Below are positions 1 through 8,442 of a stretch of DNA of 33,298 nt, in pieces. Position 1 is the stretch's first letter. Each line of letters begins with the position of its first letter. Position numbers and translations under genes: made by a program. Source of the stretch: Planctomycetales bacterium (GTDB lineage: Bacteria; Planctomycetota; Planctomycetia; Pirellulales; Pirellulaceae); contig JAGQPK010000002.1 in assembly GCA_020426755.1 (NCBI GenBank), forward strand, positions 1 through 33,298, in the 5' to 3' direction. The notes under the pieces are model-generated. The model did not search any database. It was given only the letters and a program-made list of their open reading frames with translations, and was not told the DNA's origin.

Positions 1-35
1 GCCGCGAATCTCAACCGCGAGGTTCACCGGCGAGA

Positions 36-404
36 CTAAACGTGGACACCGTTTTCACGCAAGGCGTCAGCCACAGCCGCGACGCGACCATGAAACTTGC
101 GGCAACCGCGATCGAAACAGACGGCAGTGATGCCGGCTGCTTTGGCGCGTTCGGCGACAATCTTGCCAATGGCCGTGGCAGCCCCGGCATTTCCACCGTA
201 GCCAACTTGGCTGCGGAGGTCCTTATCCAGCGAGCTGGCGGACACCAAGGTACGACCGGAAGAATCGTCGATCACCTGGCAATAAATGTGATTGAGACTC
301 CGACGGATGCTCAAACGCGGCCGTTCGGGAGTTCCCGTAAGCTTCTTTCGTACGCGAAATTGGCGACGAACCTGCTGCTGACGTCGGGCCTTCTGATGCT
401 CCAC
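36..404 (-). CDS. rplR: Large ribosomal subunit protein uL18 (L18)
   Basis: This gene encodes L18, which binds 5S rRNA with L5 in the central protuberance of the large subunit. The predicted 122 residues fit the family (about 117-122). The basic N-terminus ([18 protein letters not shown]), the PRLSIRRS segment and the C-terminal [20 protein letters not shown] are typical L18 features. The frame stays open further upstream, but the GTG at 404 is preferred because an AGGA lies about 9 nt before it, and it gives an N-terminus of normal length. The gene follows rplF by 86 nt and stops with TAG at 36-38. rpsE is expected next but lies at or beyond the window edge. Confidence 0.93.
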   Translation of the reverse strand: MEHQKARRQQQVRRQFRVRKKLTGTPERPRLSIRRSLNHIYCQVIDDSSGRTLVSASSLDKDLRSQVGYGGNAGAATAIGKIVAERAKAAGITAVCFDRGCRKFHGRVAAVADALRENGVHV

Positions 405-490
405 CGCTCGAATTCCTGTGTTTGAATAACCGTTGTTTGTTGTCACCGGCGCGACCCACGACGTGCTCGCAATCACGAGCAGCTCGCGGA

Positions 491-1030
491 CTAGTTGGCC
501 GACTTGCCGGGCTTAATCTTGACTTGTTCGCCTTCGTATCGCACGCCCTTGCCTTTATAAGGCTCCGGCTTGCGAACTGCACGCACCTCAGCCGCAAATT
601 GGCCGACAAGCTGCTTGTCGCAGCCGCGGACGACGACGTGCGTCTGATCGGGGCAGGTCACATCCAATCCGGCTGGGATCTTCTTGTGGACTTCGTTGGC
701 GAAGCCCACGCGGAGTTGGAGGATGTTGCCCTGAATCGCCGCCAGATAACCGACGCCGACGATCTGCAAACGTTTCTCATATCCCTGGTCGACACCGATC
801 ACCATGTTCTGGATCAGGGCGCGGGTCAAGCCGTGGAACGCGCGGCTTTGGCGATCTTCGCGTTCTGTCGACACGACGACTTGCGAATCCTCGCCAACGC
901 TGACGTCAATCTGTTCGGGGAAATCATACGAGAGCTTGCCTTTGGGGCCCTCGGCGGCGACCGTCTTACCTTGCACGGTCAGCTTCACGCCGGCAGGGAC
1001 TGCCACTGGTTTCTTTCCAATTCGCGACAT
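491..1030 (-). CDS. rplF: Large ribosomal subunit protein uL6 (L6)
   Basis: The gene encodes L6, which binds 23S rRNA near the sarcin-ricin loop and the factor-binding site. The 179-residue product has the usual length. It starts [15 protein letters not shown] and ends with the signature [25 protein letters not shown] region, in which the PEPYKGKG(V/I)RY motif is diagnostic. The two internally similar halves of L6 are visible: residues about 1-80 with [10 protein letters not shown], and 85-179 with [17 protein letters not shown]. It lies 34 nt after rpsH and is transcribed with the rest of the spc-type cluster. Nothing is unusual about it. Confidence 0.97.
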   Translation of the reverse strand: MSRIGKKPVAVPAGVKLTVQGKTVAAEGPKGKLSYDFPEQIDVSVGEDSQVVVSTEREDRQSRAFHGLTRALIQNMVIGVDQGYEKRLQIVGVGYLAAIQGNILQLRVGFANEVHKKIPAGLDVTCPDQTHVVVRGCDKQLVGQFAAEVRAVRKPEPYKGKGVRYEGEQVKIKPGKSAN

Positions 1031-1064
1031 GGCCGTTCACTACTTTCTCGATCTCGAAAAGGGT

Positions 1065-1460
1065 CTACCAAATCTGGCAGATGACCTCGCCACCCAAGTT
1101 GCTCTGACGTGCCTCCCGGTCGCTCACTACACCCTGACTGGTGCTGATGACCGAGATCCCTAAACCATTGAGAATGGGGCGCAAGTCCTTTGCGCGGCTA
1201 TAAATACGGCGGCCCGGTTTGCTTACCCGCTTGATCGAACGAATAATCCGCTCGCCGTTGGGACCGTATTTCAGCTCCAGACGCAAGTGGGACACGGGAG
1301 CCTCTTCGATCTCCTTCCAATCCCAGATGTAGCCTTCGCGCTTGAGCACATCGGCGACACCGCGCTTGACTTTGGAGATTGGCATATCGACGTGGGGCCG
1401 TTCGACGCGCACTGCATTACGAATGCGGGTCAACATATCGGCGATGGGGTCGGTCATCAT
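1065..1460 (-). CDS. rpsH: Small ribosomal subunit protein uS8 (S8)
   Basis: S8 is a 16S rRNA central-domain assembly protein; in E. coli it is also the translational repressor of the spc operon. The predicted 131 residues match the family. The start MMTDPIADMLTRIRNA is the hallmark N-terminus, and the C-terminal GLGISVISTSQGVVSDREAR contains the conserved STS..G..(T/S)D.EAR motif. An in-frame upstream extension to 1499 would overlap rpsN and does not look like S8, so the ATG pair at 1460/1457 is preferred. A GAGGG lies about 12 nt upstream. The gene follows rpsN by 16 nt, which suggests translational coupling. Confidence 0.96.
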   Translation of the reverse strand: MMTDPIADMLTRIRNAVRVERPHVDMPISKVKRGVADVLKREGYIWDWKEIEEAPVSHLRLELKYGPNGERIIRSIKRVSKPGRRIYSRAKDLRPILNGLGISVISTSQGVVSDREARQSNLGGEVICQIW

Positions 1461-1476
1461 AGCTGTCTGGGTCCCT

Positions 1477-1662
1477 CTACCAACTCGCCTTGCGAACACC
1501 AGGAATTAAGCCTTGATCTGCCATTTTGCGGAAGCAAATGCGGCAGATCCCAAACTTGCGGTAGACCGCGCGAGGTCGTCCGCAAAGACCGCAGCGATGT
1601 TCGCGGCGCGTCGAAAATTTCGGCTCGCGATTCGCCTTTGCAATTTTAGATTTACTTGCCAC
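1477..1662 (-). CDS. rpsN: Small ribosomal subunit protein uS14, zinc-binding type Z
   Basis: S14 sits in the head of the 30S subunit, near the A and P sites. At 61 residues this is the short zinc-binding form. Cysteines at 24, 27, 40 and 43 make two CxxC pairs (CGLC and CRIC), and the segment [18 protein letters not shown] is characteristic. The initiation codon is GTG, with only a weak purine-rich stretch upstream. It lies between rplE (54 nt away) and rpsH (16 nt), the standard spc order. Because this form needs zinc, some bacteria also keep a zinc-free S14 paralogue elsewhere; none is visible here. Confidence 0.96.
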   Translation of the reverse strand: MASKSKIAKANREPKFSTRREHRCGLCGRPRAVYRKFGICRICFRKMADQGLIPGVRKASW

Positions 1663-1716
1663 CGGTTTTTACTCACACAGGGGGTCGTGTTGATTTAGTA
1701 GCTTGGCCGCGACCGT

Positions 1717-2283
1717 TTAGGCCGCACCCGCCGTTTCCGTATCTCGTCTGAAGGGCATGCCGAGCAGTTGCAGCAGCAGCCGGCCCTCATCGTCACTCGA
1801 AGCCGAGGTGACGAAGCAAATGTTCATGCCTTGGACGCGTGTGAACTTGTCCGGATTCAGTTCCGGGAAGACCAACTGCTCGACCAAGCCCATGCTGTAG
1901 TTGCCGTTGCCGTCGAACGCATCGGGATTCAGACCGCGAAAGTCACGGACGCGAGGCAGCGCCAGCGAGATCAAGCGGTCGAGAAATTCCCACATACGCG
2001 TTTTGCGGAGCGTCACCTTGCAACCGATGCCCAAGTTCTCGCGGAGACGAAAACCGGCAATCGCTTTGCGGGACAGCGTCACGATCGGCTTCTGACCTGA
2101 GATCTGACGCATCGCTTCGACGGCGTCCTCTAGGTGCTTCTTTTCCGTGATCGCCGTGCCAACGCCCATGTTGAGAACAATCTTCTCCAGCGCCGGCAGG
2201 GCCATGCGGTTCTCCCGACTCAACTCCTTGCGGAGCCCCGGGAGTACCTCGTTCTCGTATTTGTCTTTTAATCGAGGAGTCAT
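1717..2283 (-). CDS. rplE: Large ribosomal subunit protein uL5 (L5)
   Basis: L5 forms the 5S rRNA complex with L18 and contacts P-site tRNA. The product has 188 residues, slightly longer than the usual 179-185. Recognisable features are the N-terminal LKDKYENEVLPGLRKEL, the KIVLNMGVGTAI segment, GQKPIVTLSRKAIAGFRLRE, and the RVRDFRGLNPDAFDGNGNYSMG block with the conserved FDG.GNY.(M/L)G motif. The C-terminal region (NICFVTSASSDDEGRLLLQL) is slightly diverged from the usual (D/N)I.(I/V)VTTA..D.EA. It is preceded by rplX (37 nt) and followed by rpsN. Confidence 0.97.
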   Translation of the reverse strand: MTPRLKDKYENEVLPGLRKELSRENRMALPALEKIVLNMGVGTAITEKKHLEDAVEAMRQISGQKPIVTLSRKAIAGFRLRENLGIGCKVTLRKTRMWEFLDRLISLALPRVRDFRGLNPDAFDGNGNYSMGLVEQLVFPELNPDKFTRVQGMNICFVTSASSDDEGRLLLQLLGMPFRRDTETAGAA

Positions 2284-2320
2284 GGTCGTTTGCTACGTCC
2301 CCAGCAAATGTATCGATACG

Positions 2321-2677
2321 TTAGTTGGATTTCTTCGCGTAAGCGGTGCGTGGCGGCGAGATCGGGCCGCCGATCGCTTTGCTGCACTTCTTGCAGTAAC
2401 GCTCTTTGCTGCCGTCGGCCGCATAGCGGGAACCCGAGCGAGTTCTGGCGGAACAGGCGGGGCAGACCAGCAACACGTTCGAGATCTGGATCGGCATCTC
2501 TTTGGAGAGTCGACCGCCCTGCGGGTTGCGTTGGCTACGACGAACGTGCTTGTAGACGCGATTCACGCCTTCCACAATCAGCTTTCCAGCCGTGCGATCC
2601 ACCGACAAGACTTTGCCGCGCGTGCCGCGCTCATCGCCCGTCAGGATCTCGACAGTATCATTCACGCGAATATGCAT
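2321..2677 (-). CDS. rplX: Large ribosomal subunit protein uL24 (L24)
   Basis: L24 is an early 50S assembly initiator that binds the 5' end of 23S rRNA. The 118-residue product carries an N-terminal KOW motif (VEILTGDERGTRGKVLSVDR) and the (V/I)EGVNRVYKHVRR segment. The second half has CPAC...CKKC, a zinc-ribbon-like pair of CxxC motifs seen in many non-proteobacterial L24 proteins. The ATG at 2677 overlaps the rplN stop codon as TGATG and has GAGG five nt upstream, so the two genes are probably translationally coupled. A GTG three bases further upstream is the alternative start. Confidence 0.95.
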   Translation of the reverse strand: MHIRVNDTVEILTGDERGTRGKVLSVDRTAGKLIVEGVNRVYKHVRRSQRNPQGGRLSKEMPIQISNVLLVCPACSARTRSGSRYAADGSKERYCKKCSKAIGGPISPPRTAYAKKSN

Positions 2678-3045
2678 CACACCACCTCACTGGCGAGGCT
2701 GACAATCTTCATGAAACTACGCTCACGCAACTCACGGGCAACTGCCCCGAAAATACGTGTACCACGCGGATTGCCGTCGCCATCGACAATCACCACCGCA
2801 TTACTGTCAAAGCGGATGTAGCTGCCGTCCGCTCGTCGCGTCGGCTGCTTACAGCGAACGATGACCGCTCGCACGACCGCCTTCTTCTTCACGTCGCTAC
2901 CGGGAATCACACTGCGAACGCTGCAGATGATGATATCACCGAGCCCCGCGAACCGGCGACGCGAACCGCCGAGGACCTTGATGCACTTGACTTCCTTCGC
3001 GCCCGTGTTGTCTGCGACGGAGAGTCGTGTTTCCTGCTGTATCAT
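2677..3045 (-). CDS. rplN: Large ribosomal subunit protein uL14 (L14)
   Basis: L14 lies at the 30S-50S interface and contributes to bridges with 16S rRNA and to the silencing-factor binding site. The product has exactly 122 residues, the common length. It starts [19 protein letters not shown], contains the diagnostic [17 protein letters not shown] block, and ends with the [19 protein letters not shown] tail. Its stop overlaps the start of rplX. It lies 108 nt after rpsQ. It is well conserved and shows nothing odd. Confidence 0.98.
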   Translation of the reverse strand: MIQQETRLSVADNTGAKEVKCIKVLGGSRRRFAGLGDIIICSVRSVIPGSDVKKKAVVRAVIVRCKQPTRRADGSYIRFDSNAVVIVDGDGNPRGTRIFGAVARELRERSFMKIVSLASEVV

Positions 3046-3153
3046 AACCGGACACCTTCAGTGTTCTCGATAAACGTCTGCTCGCTACTGGCGGCCGGCA
3101 ATCTGTCTGGCGGTGAACCGGACCGACGCTCGGCGAGTTTACGCTCAGCGAGA

Positions 3154-3462
3154 CTACTTATTCTGTTCTTCCGCATGCTTTACTTGGTGGGCCGCCTTCA
3201 ACGCCGCAACATCCACCGCCGTGCTCTTCGCGATCACCTTCACCAGTGACCAACGCTTAAGCTTCGACAGCGGGCGCGACTCGATGATCTCCACCGTGTC
3301 ACCGACACCCGACTCGTTCTGTTCGTCATGGGCGTAGCAGACCGTGCTGCGCCGAATGTACTTGCCGTACTTCGGGTGCTTCACAAACCGCGCGATTTCG
3401 ACGCGACGGGTCTTCGCCATCTTGTCGCTCGTGACAACTCCAACCATTACTCGTTTGGGCAT
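3154..3462 (-). CDS. rpsQ: Small ribosomal subunit protein uS17 (S17)
   Basis: S17 is a primary 16S rRNA-binding protein of the 30S body. The 102-residue product has the conserved opening [20 protein letters not shown] and the [19 protein letters not shown] block, followed by [20 protein letters not shown], the (V/I)GD.V.I.E.RPLSK.K.W signature. The last 20 or so residues ([17 protein letters not shown]) form a charged extension beyond the core length of about 85. It is separated from rpmC by 130 nt, one of the larger gaps in this cluster, and from rplN by 108 nt. Confidence 0.97.
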   Translation of the reverse strand: MPKRVMVGVVTSDKMAKTRRVEIARFVKHPKYGKYIRRSTVCYAHDEQNESGVGDTVEIIESRPLSKLKRWSLVKVIAKSTAVDVAALKAAHQVKHAEEQNK

Positions 3463-3592
3463 CGTGTTAGTCCTAAAGCCAGTCGCCGCTTCGGCGGCAG
3501 TTCAGCAAGCTTGTTTTATTCCTGTAGGGTCTGGGTGGGAAGGAGTCCGGACATCGTCTCTTTCCGAAAACCCATTGAAACAACTCAACGGG

Positions 3593-3787
3593 CTACTTCG
3601 CGGCGAGACGCTGACGCTGAATCGTTTTGATCCGAGCGATCAAGCGGCGGTGACGACGCAACTCGCTGGGAGCATCCAGACGTTCGGTATTTGCCTGGAG
3701 TCGCAGTCGAAAGTAGCCCGTCGCCGTCTCTTGCAGCGTCAATTCCAGCTGCTCATCGCTCATGTCACGCAATTCGGCGGCTTTCAT
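3593..3787 (-). CDS. rpmC: Large ribosomal subunit protein uL29 (L29)
   Basis: L29 is a small two-helix protein near the polypeptide exit tunnel, close to L23, where trigger factor and SRP dock. The 64 residues fit the family. MKAAELRDMSDEQLELTL is the canonical N-terminal helix (K..ELR..S..EL). The QANTERLDAPSELRRHRR segment corresponds to the usual GQL.N...(I/V)R..RR..AR hairpin, here without the strict GQL. The position between rplP and rpsQ is standard. Short length and divergence lower certainty slightly, but context settles it. Confidence 0.94.
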   Translation of the reverse strand: MKAAELRDMSDEQLELTLQETATGYFRLRLQANTERLDAPSELRRHRRLIARIKTIQRQRLAAK

Positions 3788-3855
3788 CGATTCACTTCCT
3801 CAAAGTCCAATTCTGTTTCAGGTCTGCTGTGCTGTGTCCTCAACCGTCGTCACAC

Positions 3856-4272
3856 CTACACGGCGCGACGGCGTACGAAACGCACTCGCAGCGGCATCTT
3901 GTGCGCGAGACGTGCCAAGCACACTCGGGCCTGTTGTTCGGTAACACCAGCCAACTCGTACAACACGGTGCCGGGCTTTACAACGGCGGCCCAGAAATCG
4001 GGTTCACCTTTGCCCTTGCCCATACGAGTTTCCAGCGGCGTCGACGTGACTGACTTGTGCGGGAAGATCCGCACGTACAGCCGGCCTTCGCCACGGATGT
4101 ACTGCTGGGCAGCGATACGGCCAGCTTCGATGGTGGAAGCCTTGATCCAGCCGCCTTGCACCGCCTGCAAACCGAAGTCGCCGAACACCACTCGATTGCC
4201 TCGAGTCGCGTTACCTTTTATACGTCCTCTTTGGCTTTTGCGATGTTTGACTCGCTTCGGCATCATCGCCAT
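3856..4272 (-). CDS. rplP: Large ribosomal subunit protein uL16 (L16)
   Basis: L16 helps shape the A-site tRNA pocket and the peptidyl transferase centre. The 138-residue product contains PKRVKHRKSQRGR at the N-terminus, the FGDFGLQA block, and a middle GKGKGEPDFWAAVVKPGT segment that matches the family's (G)KGKG.(P)..W(V/A)A.V(K/R)PG signature. The ATG at 4272 is chosen because a GAGGGG lies about 9 nt upstream; ATGs at 4266 and 4263 are alternatives. With any of these starts, the first codons lie inside the 3' end of rpsC in a different reading frame (overlap 53-62 nt). That is longer than the usual few-base overlap at this junction. Confidence 0.96.
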   Translation of the reverse strand: MAMMPKRVKHRKSQRGRIKGNATRGNRVVFGDFGLQAVQGGWIKASTIEAGRIAAQQYIRGEGRLYVRIFPHKSVTSTPLETRMGKGKGEPDFWAAVVKPGTVLYELAGVTEQQARVCLARLAHKMPLRVRFVRRRAV

Positions 4273-4924
4273 AGCTGTCGTCCCCTCTGTAGAAACCTTG
4301 GTTGACCCATACTTGGATGCCGATGTGACCTTGCGGTGTCATGGCTTCCGTAAAGCCGTAGTCGATCTTTGCTCGCAAGGTGCTGAGCGGAATCGATCCG
4401 GCGATTTGTTTTTCACGTCGAGCCATTTCCGCCCCGCCTAAGCGGCCGGCCAACTGGATCTTGATGCCTTTAGCACCCGCCTCCATCGTTGCTTCCATCG
4501 AACGCTTCATCGTGCGACGAAAGCCAGCTCGTTTTTGCAGTTGCTCGGCAATGTCTTCCGAAATCAACTGTGCACACAACTCAGGTCGCGAAATCTCTTC
4601 AATCTTCAGATTCACGCGACGACCGATCAAGTTCTGCAGTTCAGCCTGCAGCAGTTCGATCTCCTGACCCTTCTTGCCGATGATCAAGCCCGGACGTGCT
4701 ACGTGCAGCACGACCTTGACTTCATCTCGCGTCCGTTCGATCTCAATGCGATCGATACCCGCGTTTCGGTATTGTTGCTTCTGGGGGTGCTTCTTGATGA
4801 AGTCCCGGATCCGCTTGTCTTCGATCAGCAGCGAGGAAAACTCCTGCTTAGAAGCGTACCAGCGGCTTTTCCAGCCCACCATGATGCCCGTGCGGAAGCC
4901 AACTGGATTTACTTTTTGTCCCAT
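4211..4924 (-). CDS. rpsC: Small ribosomal subunit protein uS3 (S3)
   Basis: S3 lines the mRNA entry channel of the 30S head. The 237-residue product begins MGQKVNPVGFRTGI, carries the KH domain (VVLHVARPGLIIGKKGQEIE, with the GXXG loop IIGKKG at about residues 87-92) and the C-terminal domain block AKGIKIQLAGRLGGAEMAR. The acidic and then basic tail (GDDSYGDDAEASQTSQKPKR) is encoded partly in DNA that also encodes the start of rplP in another frame. It follows rplV by 50 nt. Confidence 0.98.
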   Translation of the reverse strand: MGQKVNPVGFRTGIMVGWKSRWYASKQEFSSLLIEDKRIRDFIKKHPQKQQYRNAGIDRIEIERTRDEVKVVLHVARPGLIIGKKGQEIELLQAELQNLIGRRVNLKIEEISRPELCAQLISEDIAEQLQKRAGFRRTMKRSMEATMEAGAKGIKIQLAGRLGGAEMARREKQIAGSIPLSTLRAKIDYGFTEAMTPQGHIGIQVWVNQGFYRGDDSYGDDAEASQTSQKPKRTYKR

Positions 4925-4974
4925 CGCTCATTGATCTCCATCGAAGTCGGAGTCCGGAGTGCGAATCCGGATAC

Positions 4975-5334
4975 CTATTCGAAAATCTCTTCCAGGGTCA
5001 CGTGGATGTGCGCAAACCGCTTCTTGATCATGAAGGCCATGCCACGAGCTCGCGGACGAACTCGCTTAAACATCGGGCCTCCATTGACGTGGGCTTCCGA
5101 CACGACCAACGTCTCGGTGTTGATCGAGCGGCCCTTGTTCATTGGATGATCCGGGTCTTGCGCGTTGCCGAGGGCGCTCTTCAGCACTTTCTCGAGCATC
5201 CGCGCGCCGCGCTGCGGTTGGAACCGCAGGATCTCCAACGCTTCACCTGCAAACTTGCCGCGAATCAAGTTGGCCAACGGCCGCACCTTTTGGGCGCTGA
5301 TTCGTGCGTATCGATAACTTGATTTGTACTGCAT
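4975..5334 (-). CDS. rplV: Large ribosomal subunit protein uL22 (L22)
   Basis: L22 forms part of the exit tunnel with an extended beta-hairpin; that loop is the site of macrolide-resistance mutations in other bacteria. The 119-residue product shows YARISAQKVRPLANLIRGK at the N-terminus (the conserved R.S..K.R.V...IRG) and the hairpin region GPMFKRVRPRARGMAFMIKK (consensus G...KR..PRA.GRA..I.KR). The ATG at 5334 has AGG eight nt upstream and is preferred over the adjacent GTG at 5337. It lies 18 nt after rpsS. Confidence 0.96.
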   Translation of the reverse strand: MQYKSSYRYARISAQKVRPLANLIRGKFAGEALEILRFQPQRGARMLEKVLKSALGNAQDPDHPMNKGRSINTETLVVSEAHVNGGPMFKRVRPRARGMAFMIKKRFAHIHVTLEEIFE

Positions 5335-5352
5335 CACTGTTACCTTTTGCCG

Positions 5353-5625
5353 CTACCTCTTCCCGCCCTTACCGCCGTGGCCGCGGAAGATGCGTGTGGG
5401 AGCGAATTCGCCGAGTTTGTGGCCAACCATGTCTTCAGTGACAAACACCTTCAAGTGCTGCTTGCCATTGTGAACCATGAACGTGACGCCGACGAACTCA
5501 GGCACGATCGTGCAGGCACGTGCCCACGTCTTGATCGGTTCACCCGAGCCGGACTCCTGTTGCTTCTGAACTTTCAGATACACCTTGGGGTCGACGTACG
5601 GGCCCTTCTTTAGTGATCTTCCCAT
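5353..5625 (-). CDS. rpsS: Small ribosomal subunit protein uS19 (S19)
   Basis: S19 forms a complex with S13 in the 30S head and touches A/P-site tRNA and 5S bridges. The 90 residues match the family. It opens [20 protein letters not shown] (RS.KKGP.VD), continues with [20 protein letters not shown] (R.S.I.P...G.T..VHNG) and ends [17 protein letters not shown] (GHKLGEF.PTR.(F/Y)RGH). It lies between rplB (57 nt) and rplV (18 nt). Confidence 0.98.
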   Translation of the reverse strand: MGRSLKKGPYVDPKVYLKVQKQQESGSGEPIKTWARACTIVPEFVGVTFMVHNGKQHLKVFVTEDMVGHKLGEFAPTRIFRGHGGKGGKR

Positions 5626-5682
5626 CGTGTCACTCGCATTTCAGGCGTCGCTACCGGGGACGCACCCGCTTCAGCTACGGAT

Positions 5683-6540
5683 CTAGTACTTCTTCAATTG
5701 ACCATAACGGCGCGAACGACGACGACGTACGATCGCGGAGTTGGACGGCTTGCGACGATTGCGAGTCGGTCCGCCCTTGGCCGGCTTGCCCGTGGGGCTC
5801 ACCGGATGGCGACCGCCCTTCGTGCGGCCCTCACCACCACCGTGCGGATGGTCATGCGGATTCATGGCCGTACCGCGAACGTGCGGACGACGGCCTAGCC
5901 AACGTTTGCGGCCGGCTTTGCCCAACACAACGTTCATGTGGTCGGTGTTGCCAACCTTGCCGACCGTGGCACGGCAGGTCGACGGCACACGGCGAATTTC
6001 ACCGCTCGGCAACATCAACTGAGCCCAGTCCGCCTCGCGTGCCATCAATGTGGCACTCGAACCCGCACTGCGGCACATCGTGCCACCGTTACCTGGTCGC
6101 AGTTCGATGTTGTGAATCGTTGTACCCGCAGGAATCCGGCTCATCGGCAAGCAGTTGCCCACCGTCGGCGGCGCCTCGGGGCCACTCTCCAGCATCTGAC
6201 CTTGCTTCAAACCGTCTGGAGCTAAGATATAGCGCTTCTCGCCGTCCACATAGTGGAGCAACGCGATTCGTGCACTACGATTTGGATCGTATTGAATCGA
6301 ATCGACGCGAGCCTTCACGCCGTCCTTGTCCCGACGAAAGTCGATCACGCGATACTGACGCTTATGTCCGCCACCGCGATGTCGAGCGGTGATCTTACCC
6401 TGGTTGTTGCGTCCGCCCTTTTTGCGCAGCGGCTGCAGCAACGTCTTTTCCGGACTAGCACCCTTGGTCAGGTCCGCAAAGTCGCTGACTGACGCATTGC
6501 GGCGTCCGGCAGAGGTCGGATTGTATTTGCGTATTCCCAT
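5683..6540 (-). CDS. rplB: Large ribosomal subunit protein uL2 (L2)
   Basis: L2 is essential for subunit association and peptidyl transferase activity. The 285-residue product is slightly longer than the typical 273-280. It starts [20 protein letters not shown], carries the [18 protein letters not shown] block near residue 55, the [17 protein letters not shown] segment, and the catalytically important loop [14 protein letters not shown] near residue 230. The Asn/Asp-His-Pro-His-Gly loop is intact. The C-terminus ([20 protein letters not shown]) is very basic. It follows rplW by 66 nt. Confidence 0.98.
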   Translation of the reverse strand: MGIRKYNPTSAGRRNASVSDFADLTKGASPEKTLLQPLRKKGGRNNQGKITARHRGGGHKRQYRVIDFRRDKDGVKARVDSIQYDPNRSARIALLHYVDGEKRYILAPDGLKQGQMLESGPEAPPTVGNCLPMSRIPAGTTIHNIELRPGNGGTMCRSAGSSATLMAREADWAQLMLPSGEIRRVPSTCRATVGKVGNTDHMNVVLGKAGRKRWLGRRPHVRGTAMNPHDHPHGGGEGRTKGGRHPVSPTGKPAKGGPTRNRRKPSNSAIVRRRRSRRYGQLKKY

Positions 6541-6606
6541 CGGTCTTCCTGTCTCTCAGCAGTTCGCACAACTGCCTGTTCGGGTCTTCGAGTTCGGCGT
6601 CGTTCG

Positions 6607-6930
6607 CTAGTACAGCTCGATCTTGTCGTCTGGTCCCAGTGAAACGATCGCCTTCTTCCAGCTCTTGGTCATGCCGTAGCGAAAACGGTAGCGGCGTGAC
6701 TTGCCCTTGCGGTTCTGTGTTCTCACCTTGGTCACTGTCACATTGAACAAGTGTTCGATCGCCTTCTTGATCGCACACTTGTCCGCGAGTGGGTTCACTT
6801 CGAACGCATACTGATTGTCACGCGTCGAGCGGTGAATGCCTTTTTCAGTCACCAGCGGTCGCAGCACGATTTGGTGCGGCGCCAATTGGAGATTCGATGC
6901 TGACTCCGTTGGAGCGGTGATGGCTGACAT
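6607..6930 (-). CDS. rplW: Large ribosomal subunit protein uL23 (L23)
   Basis: L23 sits at the tunnel exit and is the docking site for trigger factor and SRP. The 107-residue product has an N-terminal extension of about 20 residues before the core, which begins IVLRPLVTEKGIHRSTRDNQ (consensus I.(R/K)P..TEK). The remainder, NPLADKCAIKKAIEHLFNVTVTKV followed by a basic RKGKSRRYRF loop, matches the V...A.K..IK.A.E..F.V.V..V(N/R)T pattern. It lies between rplD (72 nt) and rplB (66 nt). Confidence 0.96.
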   Translation of the reverse strand: MSAITAPTESASNLQLAPHQIVLRPLVTEKGIHRSTRDNQYAFEVNPLADKCAIKKAIEHLFNVTVTKVRTQNRKGKSRRYRFRYGMTKSWKKAIVSLGPDDKIELY

Positions 6931-7002
6931 CGGTCTTTATCCTATGGTCACGTCTATGGGTCGTTTGTCTGCTGTCGGCGGGAGGCCGCTGTGTGGCCCG
7001 CT

Positions 7003-7647
7003 CTACGCCTGAGTGGCACCTTGGTTAGCTCGCTCTTTGATGCGATCGAGCGCCTGCTTGGTGACCAGCATGCGAGTGGGCTTCAGCACCGACAGGGCAT
7101 TGAGGTCGGATACGGGCGACACGGCTACGGTCGCAATATTACGAGCACTCTTGTAGACGTTCACGTCCAGTGCGTCCGTCGTGATCAGCGTGCTGACGCC
7201 GCTGAGGCCGAGTGCCTTCAGTAGGGTCGCCATTTCCTTGGTCTTGGGTGCGCCAAAGCTCAGCTCGTCGATCACCACCATTTCATTGTCGCGGATCTTT
7301 GACGCGATCGCCATGCGAGTGGCCAATTGCACGGCCTTGCGTGGCAAGCGATACGAATAATCGCGTTGACGCTTGGCGAAGATGTGACCGCCGCCACGGC
7401 GAATACCGCTGCGCTTGCTGCCGGCACGAGCGTTGCCAGTGCCTTTCTGGCGATACATCTTCTTCGTGGAGCCCGCGACTTCACCACGAGTTTTGGAACG
7501 GTGGGAACCCTGACGCTGATTGGCTTGGTACATGACCACCACATCGTGCAACAACTGCTTGTTGATGCGCGGGGCAATGTCCGTCGGGGCAATGTCGTAT
7601 TTGCCGACTTCCTTACCGGTTCGATCGTAAACAGTGAGACTTGCCAT
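7003..7647 (-). CDS. rplD: Large ribosomal subunit protein uL4 (L4)
   Basis: L4 lines the exit tunnel and, in E. coli, represses its own S10 operon. The 214-residue product has a normal length. The long extended loop is visible (residues about 45-100): HRSKTRGEVAGSTKKMYRQK and RRGGGHIFAKRQRDYSYRLP, matching the family pattern of TRGEV.GS.KK...QKGTG.AR.GS and RGGG..FGP..RDYS...P. It lies 105 nt after rplC. Whether L4 autoregulates here is not shown by the sequence. Confidence 0.97.
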   Translation of the reverse strand: MASLTVYDRTGKEVGKYDIAPTDIAPRINKQLLHDVVVMYQANQRQGSHRSKTRGEVAGSTKKMYRQKGTGNARAGSKRSGIRRGGGHIFAKRQRDYSYRLPRKAVQLATRMAIASKIRDNEMVVIDELSFGAPKTKEMATLLKALGLSGVSTLITTDALDVNVYKSARNIATVAVSPVSDLNALSVLKPTRMLVTKQALDRIKERANQGATQA

Positions 7648-7752
7648 CGCTCTGGTTTCGCTTGTCTGCTATGGAGGTTCAGTTGTCGGGTCTCTGGGAA
7701 TCTACTGGTAGGCCCAGTGACTCGAACGCTTCAGGTCGAGTGAATATTGTGG

Positions 7753-8442
7753 TTAGCGAACCTTATTTGTTGCTCGCACCACAACATAACCACCGGGAGG
7801 TCCCGCGACGGCACCTCGCACGAGAAGCAGGTTATTGTCCGTGTCGACACGGACCACCTTGAGATTGCGACTGGTCACGCGAGCATCTCCGTGATGACCG
7901 GCCATTCTTGTGCCCTTGAATACACGACTAGGGCAAGCGCTATTGCCCGTACCGCCGGCATGTCGGTGCACTTTCTTCACACCGTGAGTGGCTCGCTGGC
8001 CAGAGAAACCATGGCGTTTCATTACGCCCTGGAAGCCGCGACCACGACTCGTGGAAATCACGTCAACTGCCTTGACGTCCGTCAGGACATCGACCTTGAT
8101 CTCCTGGCCCACTTCGACGCCACTGGCTTCGCCGCGAAACTCGCGGATGAAACGCTTGGGCTCGCATTCGGCCTTGGCGGAGATCGTCACGCCTGCGGCG
8201 GTCAGCTTCTTGGATCGCTTGCTTTGCAGCTTGCCGACACGACCACGTTCGCTACGACTGGCCAAGCGACGAGGCTTGTCGAGATAACCCAACTGCACGG
8301 CTTCGTAGCCGTCTCGCTCCACCGTCTTCAACTGCAGGACGTGGCAGGGACCTGCCTGAATCACCGTCACCGGAATGATGTTACCGCGTTCGTCATAGAC
8401 TTGCGTCATGCCGACCTTGCGGCCGAGTATTCCCTTGCACAT
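7753..8442 (-). CDS. rplC: Large ribosomal subunit protein uL3 (L3)
   Basis: L3 is an early 50S assembly protein whose long loop reaches the peptidyl transferase centre. The 229-residue product starts MCKGILGRKVGMTQVYDERG (GKK.GMTQ(V/I)F pattern) and contains RATHGVKKVHRHAGGTGNSA and FKGTRMAGHHGDARVTSRNL, the L3 signature around the methylatable-Gln region of proteobacteria. The ATG at 8442 is preferred over an upstream in-frame codon at 8481, because AGGA lies 9 nt before it and the family N-terminus begins there. An unusually large gap of 273 nt separates it from rpsJ. Confidence 0.96.
   Translation of the reverse strand: MCKGILGRKVGMTQVYDERGNIIPVTVIQAGPCHVLQLKTVERDGYEAVQLGYLDKPRRLASRSERGRVGKLQSKRSKKLTAAGVTISAKAECEPKRFIREFRGEASGVEVGQEIKVDVLTDVKAVDVISTSRGRGFQGVMKRHGFSGQRATHGVKKVHRHAGGTGNSACPSRVFKGTRMAGHHGDARVTSRNLKVVRVDTDNNLLLVRGAVAGPPGGYVVVRATNKVR

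Noticed and set aside
1-27. A GTG at 25-27 on the minus strand opens nine codons after rplR and could be the start of rpsE.
   Set aside because: The position fits synteny, but there is no ribosome binding site and the nine encoded residues are not recognisable as S5, so the true start may lie outside the window.
2290-4441. Long plus-strand open frames (319 and 365 codons) opposite ribosomal protein genes.
   Set aside because: They are antisense to certain, conserved genes, show no family features and arise from the codon bias of GC-rich coding DNA.
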